DNA of 64,000 nt from Sulfuricella sp. (GCA_041651995.1 JBAZID010000001.1:558001-622000), one strand, 5' to 3'; positions 50,647 to 60,611 are shown, numbered from the stretch's first letter. A program made the numbers and translations. Notes: generated by a model from the sequence alone, not told the origin.

Positions 50647-51675
50647 TCAGCGGCCTGCCGCAGAGCGAAAGCCCTGATAGCAATGCGATTGGGAAAGATA
50701 ATCCGGCGCCACGGCTTCCAAAGCACTGGGCTTGATATCAAAAATCTTCGGAAATTCGCAGGTGCAAACGGCATCAACCTGCATCGAGTAATAGTTGTCG
50801 CGCGTCATCAGCCTGGGGCCCGGCATCCATTCCATCAGCAATGCCATCAGATAAGACAATTGCGGGCAAAGATTGATGATCTTGCGGTTACGGCCAGTCA
50901 GTTTTGCAACCAGATCGACCAGTTCGCGCAAAGTGTAAACCTTGGGGCCACACAAATCATAGGCGCGCCCAAAAGTGGCCTGGTTATTGATGCTCGCCAC
51001 AAAAGCCTGAGCTACGTCATCGACATGCACCGGCTGAAACTTCACGTCCGGGCTGGCCAGCGGCAGCACCGGTGCAATTTTCAGCAAGCCGGCAAACATA
51101 TTGATAAAGCTGTCCTCGCGCCCGAAAATGACGGAAGGCCGGAACACGGTCACAGCCAATCCATGGCCATTCGCAGATTTTGGCCCGTTGAGGTACCAGT
51201 TTTCATTTTCGTTGAGCCGCATGCCGGCATCACGCACAATAGCCTCGCCCAAGCCCTTGGATCGAAGATAGGCGCTCGGCCCATTGGGATCGGCATTGAG
51301 TGCGCTCATATGCAACAGCCGCTTGATTCCCGAAGCCGCGCAAGCGTCAACAATCTTGCGTGGCAGCTCCACATGCACTTCCTGGAAACCCCCGCGCCGT
51401 GCCATGGGTTTGCCCACCCGGCTGGTTTTATTCTCATGCAGCATACCCACCAGATTAATCACGGCATCCATGCCGGAAAAATGGCGATTTAATTCAGATG
51501 GGTCAAAAATGTTGGTTTCGACCACTTCCACCGTGGGCAGGACAGAAATATTCTTGGCATGATCGCGCTTGCTGGTCAGAACGCGAACCGCATACCCCGC
51601 CATTTCCAGCTTGTTCACCAGATGGGTGCCAACAAAACCACCACCGCCCAGGATACAGATCTTCTTGATATTCAT
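50647..51675 (-). CDS. NAD(P)-binding protein, complex I NDUFA9-like
   Basis: A 342-residue atypical short-chain dehydrogenase-like protein. The N-terminal Rossmann loop GGGGFVGTHLVNKL is followed by DAVINLVGMLHE and ALNADPNGPSAYLRSKGLGE, the variant active-site segment (Y-x3-K). Relatives are called NDUFA9-like or NAD-dependent epimerase/dehydratase; they may help membrane or quinone-linked functions, but substrates are unknown. It is co-oriented with cca. Confidence 0.85.
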   Translation of the reverse strand: MNIKKICILGGGGFVGTHLVNKLEMAGYAVRVLTSKRDHAKNISVLPTVEVVETNIFDPSELNRHFSGMDAVINLVGMLHENKTSRVGKPMARRGGFQEVHVELPRKIVDACAASGIKRLLHMSALNADPNGPSAYLRSKGLGEAIVRDAGMRLNENENWYLNGPKSANGHGLAVTVFRPSVIFGREDSFINMFAGLLKIAPVLPLASPDVKFQPVHVDDVAQAFVASINNQATFGRAYDLCGPKVYTLRELVDLVAKLTGRNRKIINLCPQLSYLMALLMEWMPGPRLMTRDNYYSMQVDAVCTCEFPKIFDIKPSALEAVAPDYLSQSHCYQGFRSAAGR

Positions 51676-51793
51676 AACGTTATTACCGCTTTCTTGAGAA
51701 AATGCCCACCCCGGTTCTGATCGCCATTCGAAATGTCATCATGTCCAAACCGGGTTTTTATAATAAGGATTCTAGCCTGATACCCATTGTCCG

Positions 51794-53755
51794 TCACGGA
51801 TCGCAGGAAGGGCTCCGCTCATCCGGATTCTGGCATTCGTTATTAGCGCCCTTCCCCGCAATCGTCCCCAGGCGCTGCCTCAGGGTTACGACCTGGCGCT
51901 CAAAGCGATTCGCATAATAACTGGCATTGCTCATGACCTTCTGGACATATCCACGGGTTTCCGAGAATGGGATGGATTCAGCGTAAATTGCGCCCTCCAG
52001 GGCTTTCTCATCCTTCCAGCGCCGTGCGCGCGTTGGCCCTGCGTTGTAGGATGCCGTGGCAAGCACCGGCTGGCCATCATTGGTATCGAGTACATACCTC
52101 AGATAATAGGTACCAAAGGAAATATTGGTATCGATCTGGTTGACCAGGCTCTGGCGAAAATGCTTCATGCCCATCCGGCCGGCAATCCATTTGGCCGTTG
52201 CCGGCATCAGTTGCATCAGGCCGGAAGCGCCCACGCTGGAGCGCGCCTGCTGCACGAAACGGCTTTCCTGCCGGATCAGGCCATACACCCATGCCTCATC
52301 CAGCCCGTGTTCCTGGGCATAAACCTGCATCAATTCGCGGTGAGGCGCCGGATAGCGCAGACTGAAATCATGCAGACTCCGGGTTTTGTCGGCGGTATTG
52401 ATGGCACGATCAAGCCAATTGTTGCGCTTTGCCAGTTCTGCGGCTGCCAGTAGTTGCGCATCACCGAAATTTCGGCTCGACCACATCCATTCACGATTTG
52501 CCTCGGTTCTCTGGTCGAGCCGGTAGAGAGCCAGCGCACGCTGGATGCCTGGAATCGCCCTGACTTCGCGGATATCCTCCTCACTGGTTTCATAGGTGGG
52601 ATGCGGATTGCTGACGACCGCACCCAGCTCCTCAAGCGCCATCTGACCATAAAAATTATGCTCGAGCGACAGGGGCGCCAGAATCGCATTGGCATCGCCC
52701 GTCTTGCCGCCAGTCTTGAGCCCGCGAGCCTTCCAGTAACGCCAGGCGCCCTGGTTCTGCATAGCCTCGGGCATCGCCGCAATCCCGGACAACACCTGCG
52801 GCCAGTCCTGCGCCCGCAAGGCCGCACGAACGCGCCATGTCAGCTGGAGCTCGTTCATGGGCGTATCACCCGCTTCACGGAACCACTGCATTGCGACAGG
52901 CTCATGCCGGCGCGCAGCATGAAAAGCCATCTGCCCCCAAACATAACGCTGCTCCTCCGGGCTGAACTGAGGCTGCAGCCGGTTCCAGTAAGGCAGCGCA
53001 GCCATTGGCTGGCTGCGTGCCAGACGATAAATGGCAAACATCGTCAGTTCCCGCTCGGCACGGCCTTGAGGAGTGGCGCCCACCGCATCCAGAAACCATT
53101 GTGGATTATCAGCTACCTTTTCCACTGCACCGAAACCAGGTTTTTGCGCCACGGGCAAATCCTCTGCCGACTGCCGTGCCACGCTGATGTTCCCCAGCTC
53201 CAGCGCAAGCCGGATGCGAGCCCAGACATCCTCCCCCCTCAACTCTTCTGCGGCCATCATGGCCTCAAACACCGGCCGGCACGAGGCGGCAGTTTCCGTC
53301 CCGCTCAACCATTGTTTTCGGCCCTCCTGAAATACATCCGCATCTCCGCGCTGCAACCTGGCCTGCAAGGCAAAACAGGAAAGCTCTGCATCATTGTTGG
53401 CATTCAGCAAGGGATACTCTTCCAGGAATAGCGCCCAATTCTGCTGCTTCCCCAGAATTTTCAGCCAGTCGGCACGCAACCTGCCTGCTAGGTATGAATC
53501 CGCATCGGCCGCAATAAAGCCCCGCACCTCTGCCGCACTGGCAAGCTTGAGACGCATCAGAAGCTGGTAATAATTCAGATAAGGTGCCAGGGGATGATTC
53601 CCAAGACGTTTTGCTGCCAGATTCAGGCGCGCGGCATCCCCCTTTCGAAATGCATCGCGTCCCGCGAGAAATTCATCATCAGCGCTGCTGGCTGCCGCAT
53701 TCGTCAAAGAAAACAGGCACAGGGAGAAAAACAGAAATATCGATTTTAGCATCAT
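51794..53755 (-). CDS. slt: Soluble lytic murein transglycosylase Slt
   Basis: A 653-residue protein with a signal peptide (MMLKSIFLFFSLCLFSLTNAAA), a long alpha-superhelical ring (about 25-470) and a C-terminal lysozyme-like domain with the catalytic glutamate in LIRQESRFVQQARSSVGASGLMQLMPATAKW and the SYNAGPTRARRW motif. It cleaves glycan strands to anhydromuropeptides in the periplasm. The frame is open to 54001, but the signal peptide marks ATG 53755 (or 53752) as the start. Confidence 0.94.
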   Translation of the reverse strand: MMLKSIFLFFSLCLFSLTNAAASSADDEFLAGRDAFRKGDAARLNLAAKRLGNHPLAPYLNYYQLLMRLKLASAAEVRGFIAADADSYLAGRLRADWLKILGKQQNWALFLEEYPLLNANNDAELSCFALQARLQRGDADVFQEGRKQWLSGTETAASCRPVFEAMMAAEELRGEDVWARIRLALELGNISVARQSAEDLPVAQKPGFGAVEKVADNPQWFLDAVGATPQGRAERELTMFAIYRLARSQPMAALPYWNRLQPQFSPEEQRYVWGQMAFHAARRHEPVAMQWFREAGDTPMNELQLTWRVRAALRAQDWPQVLSGIAAMPEAMQNQGAWRYWKARGLKTGGKTGDANAILAPLSLEHNFYGQMALEELGAVVSNPHPTYETSEEDIREVRAIPGIQRALALYRLDQRTEANREWMWSSRNFGDAQLLAAAELAKRNNWLDRAINTADKTRSLHDFSLRYPAPHRELMQVYAQEHGLDEAWVYGLIRQESRFVQQARSSVGASGLMQLMPATAKWIAGRMGMKHFRQSLVNQIDTNISFGTYYLRYVLDTNDGQPVLATASYNAGPTRARRWKDEKALEGAIYAESIPFSETRGYVQKVMSNASYYANRFERQVVTLRQRLGTIAGKGANNECQNPDERSPSCDP

Positions 53756-53873
53756 GAAATACTTGCATCCTGGTGCGGCTGCGCGATAGACGCAAAGGGT
53801 GTCTTGACTGATCTTGAGAATAGCACGGATGCCATGACCGCTATAACGCGCGGGGCAGACCCAGGGCAAAAAT

Positions 53874-54320
53874 TCAAGCCTGACGCCGCGCATCCGCCCA
53901 GTTGTTTGGGGTTTCGTACAAGCGCACCTGTTCCAGGCGAAGGTGGTTGGCGTAGCGATCAACGTAGGCCTCGTCAAGCATGCGAAACGCAGTCTCGGCA
54001 AGATTTTCCGCTGTAGGTACCACGTCCAGGATCACCGTCTTGTGTCCAGGCAAGCCTGCAAGAAAATCCACGACCTCGATGTCCCCCTGGTAAGCCAGAA
54101 AGGCATGATCCCACTGCTTGACCACGACCTCTTGAGCGATGGCTTTTACTTCGGAGAAATCCATCACCATTCCCTTTTCGGACAGGCCCTCGATATCAAT
54201 AATCTGACCCGACAGGGTAATCTCGATCGCATAACGATGACCATGAAGATGCCGGCACTGGCTGTTGTGGTTGGGGATGCGATGGCCGGCATCGAACTCC
54301 AGTCTGCGGGTAATCAGCAT
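53874..54320 (-). CDS. queD: 6-carboxy-5,6,7,8-tetrahydropterin synthase QueD
   Basis: A 148-residue PTPS-family enzyme with zinc-binding histidines in FDAGHRIPNHNSQCRHLHGHRY, the DFSEVKAIAQE loop, WDHAFLAYQGD and PTAENLAE. The cysteine before the RHLHGHRY motif is the catalytic one of QueD. It makes the second intermediate of queuosine biosynthesis from dihydroneopterin triphosphate. The frame is open upstream but MLITRRLEFDAGH is the family start. It is divergent from a radical SAM gene. Confidence 0.93.
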   Translation of the reverse strand: MLITRRLEFDAGHRIPNHNSQCRHLHGHRYAIEITLSGQIIDIEGLSEKGMVMDFSEVKAIAQEVVVKQWDHAFLAYQGDIEVVDFLAGLPGHKTVILDVVPTAENLAETAFRMLDEAYVDRYANHLRLEQVRLYETPNNWADARRQA

Positions 54321-54395
54321 GAAATAGCGCGCTCCGAAAAGGTCGTTGATTATAGCATTCTTGCCCGAGGCGGCGTTCAGTGGTTCAATCGTCTC

Positions 54396-55256
54396 ATGAC
54401 TCAGCGCCCGACACCTCTCAGCACACACGACCACAGCCGCGACAGCGCCGGACTGACCTATGTATATCCGGTTATCTCGCGTCGATCTGGTGGAATATCC
54501 CTGGGCATCAACCTGAACCCCAACAACGCCTGCAACTGGCGCTGCATTTATTGCCAGGTGCCGGATCTGCAGCGTGGCAGCGCGCCGCCCGTTGATCTGC
54601 CCCTGCTGGAGAAGGAACTGCGTGAGTTTCTGAAGGAGTTGCTGCACGGCAACTTCATGGCCGGGCATTTAGCCCCCGAAGCGCGGCGCCTGAAAGACAT
54701 CGCGCTTTCCGGCAATGGCGAACCGACCAGCGCTACGGAGTTCGAACAGGTGATCGAACTGGTAGCGAAAATCATGGGTGAATTCAGCCTCACCGGCCAC
54801 ATCAAACTGATCTTGATCACAAATGGCAGCCTTGTGCACCGGCCAAACGTGCGCAGAGGTCTCAAGCGAATGGAAAGCCTGAATGGGGAAATCTGGTTCA
54901 AACTGGATAGCGCCACTCCAGAAGGGCGATTGCGCATTAATCATAGCCGCCAGAAACCTGAAACAGTCATGGCCAACCTGCGTACCGCGGCCAGTCTGTG
55001 CCCCACCTGGATTCAGACTGCGGTTTTTGCCCTCGACGGCCAACCGCCGGAGGCAAGCGAACGCGAAGCCTATCTGGGATTTCTGTCACACGCCATGGAT
55101 CTCGGCATCCCGTTGCGAGGGGTGTTGCTGTACGGCCTGGCACGCCCTTCCATGCAGGCTGACGCGCCTCGGCTGACGCCCCTGACCCAAAACTGGATCG
55201 ACGCCTTGGCCGCAGATATCAGGGCGCTGGGGCTGGAGACAAAAAGCAGCGCTTAA
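54396..55256 (+). CDS. Radical SAM protein, unknown substrate
   Basis: A 286-residue protein with the radical SAM cluster motif C-x3-C-x2-C in NNACNWRCIYCQVP (C46, C50, C53), the SGNGEPTSATEFEQVIELV glycine-rich strand and LILITNGSL. It resembles COG0731-type Fe-S oxidoreductases more than canonical QueE. Its divergent placement next to queD hints at pterin or tRNA modification, but no reaction can be assigned. The plus-strand frame runs back into queD; ATG 54396 fits the gap. Confidence 0.85.
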   Translation: MTQRPTPLSTHDHSRDSAGLTYVYPVISRRSGGISLGINLNPNNACNWRCIYCQVPDLQRGSAPPVDLPLLEKELREFLKELLHGNFMAGHLAPEARRLKDIALSGNGEPTSATEFEQVIELVAKIMGEFSLTGHIKLILITNGSLVHRPNVRRGLKRMESLNGEIWFKLDSATPEGRLRINHSRQKPETVMANLRTAASLCPTWIQTAVFALDGQPPEASEREAYLGFLSHAMDLGIPLRGVLLYGLARPSMQADAPRLTPLTQNWIDALAADIRALGLETKSSA

Positions 55257-55558
55257 TGTGCTTCTCCAGCCTTGTGGGTAGAACGCACAGCTTTCTTCAT
55301 GCTTTTATAAAGATCGGCATGAGACTGCTTCATATATTCCACAATCTCGAAATCTTCGCGCTTGACCTTGGTCAGATCGACATGCTCCATATGCACCAGG
55401 CGCAGCAACTCGCGCACCGGCTTGGGCATATCCCGGCCGCTCTCATAGCGTGACCCGCCACTCTGTGTCACACCAATCTTGGTCCAGAACTCCTGCTGAT
55501 TCATACCCAGTTTGCGACGAATCTCGCGTGGATTGGCAACCTTGTCAAAAAGTTTCAT
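55253..55558 (-). CDS. Helix-turn-helix DNA-binding protein
   Basis: A 101-residue protein with a XRE-like HTH near its N-terminus (about 8-55: NPREIRRKLGMNQQEFWTKIGVTQSGGSRYESGRDMPKPVRELLRLVH) and a basic C-terminal helix (KAVRSTHKAGEAH). Target genes are unknown. Its 3' end overlaps the radical SAM gene by 4 bp in convergent arrangement. Confidence 0.85.
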   Translation of the reverse strand: MKLFDKVANPREIRRKLGMNQQEFWTKIGVTQSGGSRYESGRDMPKPVRELLRLVHMEHVDLTKVKREDFEIVEYMKQSHADLYKSMKKAVRSTHKAGEAH

Positions 55559-55785
55559 GGCTTCACACCCCTATTAAGCAAATGATTTAAATGAGTTCTT
55601 CGGATCAAGCCGAAAATGACATGAAAATATTACCACAGAATAATGGTTTCCCCTATAGACAGAATAAAATTTTTCGTTATATGGGTGGTACATATCTACC
55701 ACTACCCCCTTCCTGACAAGGCATCAACCCCCTCGTTTTCCTTAAGCAAATAGGCTAAAATCACCAATTTTTGCAGAGCTTTAAA

Positions 55786-57027
55786 ATGGCACTGATTGTA
55801 CAAAAATACGGTGGCACCTCGGTTGGCGACCCTGAGAGGATCAAAAACGTCGCCCGTCGCGTCGCCCGCTTCCAGAATATGGGACACCAGGTCGTGGTAG
55901 TAGTTTCCGCCATGAGCGGCGAAACCAACCGCCTCATTGCACTGGCCAAATCGGTTCAGATCCACCCCGACCCGCGTGAGCTGGACGTCATGATTTCGAC
56001 CGGCGAGCAAGTCACCATTGCTCTTCTCGCCATGTCGCTCAAGGAAATCGGCCTCAAGGCCAAAAGCTATACCGGCGCGCAGGTCCGCATCGTGACCGAT
56101 AACGCTCACACCAAGGCGCGCATTCTCTCCATCGACGAGAACAGCATCCGCAACGACCTGAACGAAGGGCACGTAGTGGTGGTCGCCGGCTTCCAGGGCG
56201 TGGACGAGAACGGCAACATCACCACGCTGGGCCGCGGCGGATCAGACACCACGGGCGTTGCGCTGGCAGCCGCGCTCAAGGCGGACGAATGTCAGATCTA
56301 CACCGATGTGGACGGCGTATACACCACCGATCCGCGCATCGTGCCGGAAGCGCGCCGCCTCGAAACCATCACTTTTGAAGAGATGCTGGAGCTGGCCAGC
56401 CTGGGCTCCAAGGTATTGCAGATTCGCTCGGTTGAGTTCGCCGGAAAATACAAAGTAAAACTGCGCGTGCTATCCAGCTTTGAAGAAGGCGGAGACGGCA
56501 CGCTGATCACATTTGAGGATGACGACAAGATGGAAAAAGCGATTATTTCGGGCATCGCCTTTAACCGCGACGAAGCCAAAATTACCGTGCTGGGCGCACC
56601 TGACAAGCCCGGCATCGCCTATCAGATCCTGGGCCCGGTGGCCGAAGCCAATATCGATGTGGACATGATCATCCAGAATGTCGGCGCTGATGGCAGCACC
56701 GACTTCACCTTTACCGTTCACCGCAACGAATACGCCAAGGCTATTGAAATTCTCCGGAATGTTCAGACTCATATCGGTGCGCGCGAAATCAGCGGCGACG
56801 ACAAAATTGCCAAGGTATCGGTAGTCGGTGTCGGCATGCGCTCGCACGTCGGCATTGCCAGCGCCATGTTCCGCACTTTGGCCGAGGAAGGCATCAACAT
56901 CCAGATGATCTCCACTTCCGAAATCAAGATTTCGGTAGTAATCGACGAGAAATACCTGGAACTGGCCGTACGCATCCTGCACAAGGCGTTCAACCTTGAA
57001 CAGAGCGGCTCCCCGCTCCTGGCGTAA
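55786..57027 (+). CDS. lysC: Aspartate kinase
   Basis: A 413-residue enzyme phosphorylating aspartate, the first step toward lysine, threonine and methionine. The start is ALIVQKYGGTSVGD with the KYGGTSVG motif. FTTLGRGGSDTTGVALAAAL-like residues (LGRGGSDTTG) and YTDVDGVYTTDPR follow, then two C-terminal ACT domains (about 265-413) for feedback inhibition. The frame begins at 55771 but ATG 55786 matches relatives. A 227-bp regulatory gap lies upstream. Confidence 0.97.
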   Translation: MALIVQKYGGTSVGDPERIKNVARRVARFQNMGHQVVVVVSAMSGETNRLIALAKSVQIHPDPRELDVMISTGEQVTIALLAMSLKEIGLKAKSYTGAQVRIVTDNAHTKARILSIDENSIRNDLNEGHVVVVAGFQGVDENGNITTLGRGGSDTTGVALAAALKADECQIYTDVDGVYTTDPRIVPEARRLETITFEEMLELASLGSKVLQIRSVEFAGKYKVKLRVLSSFEEGGDGTLITFEDDDKMEKAIISGIAFNRDEAKITVLGAPDKPGIAYQILGPVAEANIDVDMIIQNVGADGSTDFTFTVHRNEYAKAIEILRNVQTHIGAREISGDDKIAKVSVVGVGMRSHVGIASAMFRTLAEEGINIQMISTSEIKISVVIDEKYLELAVRILHKAFNLEQSGSPLLA

Positions 57028-57037
57028 GACAAGCCTC

Positions 57038-57067
57038 CCCAAAGAGGGGCCTTGCGCCCCTTCTTTT
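57038..57067 (+). terminator. Terminator after lysC
   Basis: AGAGGGGC, a short loop, GCCCCTTC and a run of six T bases, directly after the lysC stop. Confidence 0.7.
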
Positions 57068-57119
57068 TTGCTCGTCACCTCTGTATTATGAATTTCGTTA
57101 ACCAGACATCCTCCAGCCC

Positions 57120-58085
57120 ATGAAAACCATTTTTCTTGATTTTGAGCAGCCGATCGCCGAGCTAGAATCAAAGATCGAAGAACTGCAAAATGTCCACGAC
57201 GATTCGGATCTGGATATTTCGGAAGAAATCTCTCGCCTGAGCAAGAAAAGCCAGACGCTCTCCAAGGACATCTACAGCAAGCTTGGCGCCTGGCAGGTTT
57301 CTCAGGTGGCGCGTCACGCACAGCGCCCCTACACGCTGGATTACCTGCAGAATATTTTTACCGACTTTGAAGAACTGCATGGCGACCGTGCCTATTCCGA
57401 TGATCCTGCCATTGTCGGCGGACTGGCGCGCTTTGACGGCCAGTCAGTCATGGTAATCGGCCACCAGAAAGGCCGCGACACCAAGGAAAAGATTTACCGC
57501 AACTTCGGCATGCCCCGCCCGGAAGGCTACCGCAAGGCACTACGCCTGATGCGCATGGCTGAAAAATTCGGCATTCCGGTAATGACCTTTATCGACACGC
57601 CCGGCGCCTACCCAGGCATTGGCGCCGAAGAACGCGGGCAGTCCGAAGCCATCGCACGCAACCTCTACGTCATGTCAGAACTGCGCACCCCAATCATCTG
57701 CACCATCATCGGCGAAGGCGGCTCCGGTGGCGCCCTGGCGATCGGGGTCGGCGATGTCACCCTGATGCTGCAATTTTCAAGCTACTCTGTGATTTCCCCT
57801 GAAGGCTGCGCATCGATCCTGTGGAAGAACGCGGACAAGGCCCCCGAGGCGGCCGAAACCCTGGGCATCACCGCCAACCGCCTCAAATCACTGGGACTGA
57901 TCGACAAAATTGTCAGCGAACCCATCGGCGGCGCCCACCGTGACCCGGAAGCCATGATGCAGACCCTCAAGAAAGCGCTGCAGGAAAGCATGAACCAGAT
58001 TCAGGCAAACCCTTCTCTGGACGAATTGCTGAAAGCCCGTTATCAGCGACTGATGAGCTATGGCAAGTTCAAAGAAACTGCCTGA
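57120..58085 (+). CDS. accA: Acetyl-CoA carboxylase carboxyltransferase subunit alpha
   Basis: A 321-residue subunit that, with AccD, moves the carboxyl group from biotin to acetyl-CoA in fatty-acid synthesis. It shows LDFEQPIAELESKIEEL, GDRAYSDDPAIVGGLAR, the GHQKGRDTKEKIYRNFGMP segment and FIDTPGAYPGIGAEERGQSEAIA. Length is standard. Its 3' end overlaps tilS by 26 bp. Confidence 0.97.
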   Translation: MKTIFLDFEQPIAELESKIEELQNVHDDSDLDISEEISRLSKKSQTLSKDIYSKLGAWQVSQVARHAQRPYTLDYLQNIFTDFEELHGDRAYSDDPAIVGGLARFDGQSVMVIGHQKGRDTKEKIYRNFGMPRPEGYRKALRLMRMAEKFGIPVMTFIDTPGAYPGIGAEERGQSEAIARNLYVMSELRTPIICTIIGEGGSGGALAIGVGDVTLMLQFSSYSVISPEGCASILWKNADKAPEAAETLGITANRLKSLGLIDKIVSEPIGGAHRDPEAMMQTLKKALQESMNQIQANPSLDELLKARYQRLMSYGKFKETA

Positions 58086-59397
58086 TGATCTCGCCACTCA
58101 AGTTGCACAAGCTTTAAGCCCGCGGGTTCATCCCGGCCAGCATCTCACCCTGGGCCTTTCTGGCGGCCTGGACTCCGTGGTGCTGCTTGACCTCCTGGCG
58201 CAACTGCGACAGCCCCTGCAATTCCGGCTTTCTGCCACTCACGTCAACCACCAGCTCAGCCCCCAGGCCGGAGACTGGGCGGCCTTTTGTTCCATGCTTT
58301 GCGAGGCTTATGCGGTTCCGCTGGACATTGCCGTGGTGCAAGTTCCATTCCAGCCCGGCGACAGCCTGGAAGCGGCTGCCCGCGCCGTACGTCACGAAGC
58401 GTTAAACCACGCCGCTACTGATTTCATTGTGCTGGCCCACCATCTTGATGACCAGGCGGAAACCCTGCTGTTGCAACTCCTGCGCGGCTGCGGCGTGGAG
58501 GGTGCCAGCGCCATGGCCGAACAGAATAACCGGCTGCTTCGGCCACTCCTGAAAATATCCCGTGCCCAGCTTGAGCTATATGCCCGCCACCGAGGCTTGA
58601 ATTGGGTGGAAGACGAAAGCAATCTGGACACCCGTTTCGACCGCAACTTCCTGCGCCACCGTGTGCTGCCGGTACTGGCGGACCGCTTCCCGGCCTATCG
58701 CGAAACGCTCCTGCGCGCCAGCCGCAATTTTTCAGAAAGCGCCCTGTTGCTGGAAGAACTGGCTGCCCATGATGCGCGCGCTGCAATACATGAAAAAAAA
58801 CTTTTCGTGCCAGCGCTCGCGCACCTTTCCTGGCCGCGCGCAAAAAATCTGCTGCGCCACTTCCTTAAACTGCACAACATTGCCGCGCCCAGCGCAATAC
58901 GCCTGGAAGACATGCTGAATCAGTTACTGAGCGCAAAACCGGATGCCAGGATAAAAATCCAGCTCGGGTCCTTTGAACTGCGCCGCTTTCTCAACCGGGC
59001 CTGGGTGATTCCGGCATTACAACAACCCGGCCAAGGCCTGAGTTACGTCTGGCAAGGCGAAAGCGAAATCGAACTGAGTGCGCTGCGGGGCACCTTGAAA
59101 TTCTGGCCCGTCCAGGGCCAGGGAATCAGCCGGGCACGGCTGGAACAGGGCCCCGTCACCCTGCGCCTGCGTCAAGGCGGCGAACGCCTGCAACCCGACT
59201 GCAAACGACCGCAGCGGAGCCTGAAAAACCTCTTTCAGGAAGCGGGCATTCCGCCCTGGAAACGCCAGACTTTGCCATTACTCTTCAGCGGCGAAAGCCT
59301 GGTCGCCGGACTGGGCATAGGAATAGCCTGCCCCTTTCAGGCACACCCTGACGAAGCGGGCATCATGCTTGAATGGCAAACTGCGGACAACGTGTAA
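58060..59397 (+). CDS. tilS: tRNA(Ile)-lysidine synthase
   Basis: A 445-residue PP-loop ATPase that adds lysine to C34 of tRNA-Ile(CAU). Visible are the SGGLDS loop (GLSGGLDSVVLLDLL), HVNHQLSPQA, AHHLDDQAETLLLQLLRG and RPLL, then a C-terminal domain with RLRQGGERLQPD and SLKNLFQEAGIPPWKRQTLPLLF. The overlap with accA is a common arrangement in proteobacteria and suggests translational coupling. Confidence 0.95.
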   Translation: MASSKKLPDDLATQVAQALSPRVHPGQHLTLGLSGGLDSVVLLDLLAQLRQPLQFRLSATHVNHQLSPQAGDWAAFCSMLCEAYAVPLDIAVVQVPFQPGDSLEAAARAVRHEALNHAATDFIVLAHHLDDQAETLLLQLLRGCGVEGASAMAEQNNRLLRPLLKISRAQLELYARHRGLNWVEDESNLDTRFDRNFLRHRVLPVLADRFPAYRETLLRASRNFSESALLLEELAAHDARAAIHEKKLFVPALAHLSWPRAKNLLRHFLKLHNIAAPSAIRLEDMLNQLLSAKPDARIKIQLGSFELRRFLNRAWVIPALQQPGQGLSYVWQGESEIELSALRGTLKFWPVQGQGISRARLEQGPVTLRLRQGGERLQPDCKRPQRSLKNLFQEAGIPPWKRQTLPLLFSGESLVAGLGIGIACPFQAHPDEAGIMLEWQTADNV

Positions 59398-59468
59398 ATA
59401 TCGAACCTTCCGCCAGCCTATTTGCGAAAAGCGGTTTTAAACCGGTGAAGCCAATGGACGCAAAAGCA

Positions 59469-59486
59469 ATTTCATAATTCTGTAAC
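59469..59486 (+). promoter_or_regulatory. Putative Pho box upstream of pstS
   Basis: ATTTCATAATTCTGTAAC agrees with the PhoB consensus (CTGTCATA-x4-CTGTCA) at most positions. A -10-like TAAACT lies about 10 bp downstream, as expected for a PhoB-activated promoter. Confidence 0.55.
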
Positions 59487-59549
59487 ATTTCCGCCATAAA
59501 CTGCGTGCACTTTCTGATTCTGCCAACATTAAACTAACAGGAGTCATTC

Positions 59550-60587
59550 ATGAAACTGCAATTTGGCCGTACCCTGATCGCTGCTGCAGTGCTCTCCATG
59601 AGCACCTCCGTCTTCGCCGCCGATATCACCGGCGCCGGCGCGACTTTCCCCTACCCGATTTACGCCAAATGGGCTGACGCCTACAAGAAAGAAACCGGCA
59701 TCGGCATGAATTACCAGTCCATCGGCTCCGGTGGCGGCATCAAGCAGATCAAGGCCAAGACCGTGGATTTCGGCGCCTCTGACAAACCCCTCAAACCGGA
59801 AGAGCTGGAAAAAGCCGGCCTAACCCAGTTCCCGACCGTGATGGGTGGCGTGGTGCCGGTCATCAATGTGGACGGCATCAAGGAAGGCCAGGTCAAACTG
59901 ACTGGCGCAGTGCTGGCCGATATTTTCCTCGGCAAGGTCAAGAAATGGAACGATCCGGCTATCGCCAATCTGAACAAGGGTGTTGCCCTGCCTGACAGCG
60001 ACATCACCGTGGTGCATCGCTCCGACGGTTCCGGCACGACCTTCCTGTTTGCTGACTACCTGAGCAAGGTCAGCCCGGAGTGGAAAGACAAAGTGGGTGC
60101 GGATGCTTCCGTGGCCTGGCCTGTTGGTACCGGCGGCAAGGGCAATGAAGGCGTGGCAAACTTCGTCAAGCAGATCAAGGGGTCGATCGGCTACGTAGAA
60201 GCGGCTTACGCCAAGCAGAACAAAATGAACTACGCCCAACTGCAAAACAAGGATGGCGTATACGTCATGCCCACCGAGGACAACTTCAAGGCTGCCGCCG
60301 CCAACGCCCAGTGGGACAAGGCTCCCGGCTTCTACGAAATCCTCACCAACGAGCCGGGCAAGAACAGCTGGCCCATCACCGGCGCCACCTTCATCCTGAT
60401 GCACAAGTCCCAGGACAATCCTGCACAGGCCGCCAATGTGCTGAAGTTCTTTGAGTGGGCCTACAGCAAGGGCGACAATATGGCGCTGGAACTGGACTAC
60501 ATTCCGATGCCTGACAGCGTGGTAAAGCTGATCCAGGGTTCCTGGAAAGCCAATATCAAGGCCGCGGACGGCAAAGCAGTGTACTAA
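59550..60587 (+). CDS. pstS: Phosphate-binding protein PstS
   Basis: A 345-residue periplasmic binding protein with a signal peptide (LIAAAVLSMSTSVFA) and phosphate-contact motifs GAGATFPYPIYAKW, GSGGGIKQI, DFGASDKPL and VVHRSDGSGTT. It delivers phosphate to PstCAB. It lies first in the pst operon behind a Pho-box-like site, with AGGAG seven bases before the ATG. Confidence 0.97.
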   Translation: MKLQFGRTLIAAAVLSMSTSVFAADITGAGATFPYPIYAKWADAYKKETGIGMNYQSIGSGGGIKQIKAKTVDFGASDKPLKPEELEKAGLTQFPTVMGGVVPVINVDGIKEGQVKLTGAVLADIFLGKVKKWNDPAIANLNKGVALPDSDITVVHRSDGSGTTFLFADYLSKVSPEWKDKVGADASVAWPVGTGGKGNEGVANFVKQIKGSIGYVEAAYAKQNKMNYAQLQNKDGVYVMPTEDNFKAAAANAQWDKAPGFYEILTNEPGKNSWPITGATFILMHKSQDNPAQAANVLKFFEWAYSKGDNMALELDYIPMPDSVVKLIQGSWKANIKAADGKAVY

Positions 60588-60611
60588 CAAGCCAAGACAC
60601 CAGCAAGAAGA

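Noticed and set aside
53943..54395. 437-residue version of the radical SAM protein
   Set aside because: The first 150 codons are the antisense of queD; the protein starts sensibly at ATG 54396.
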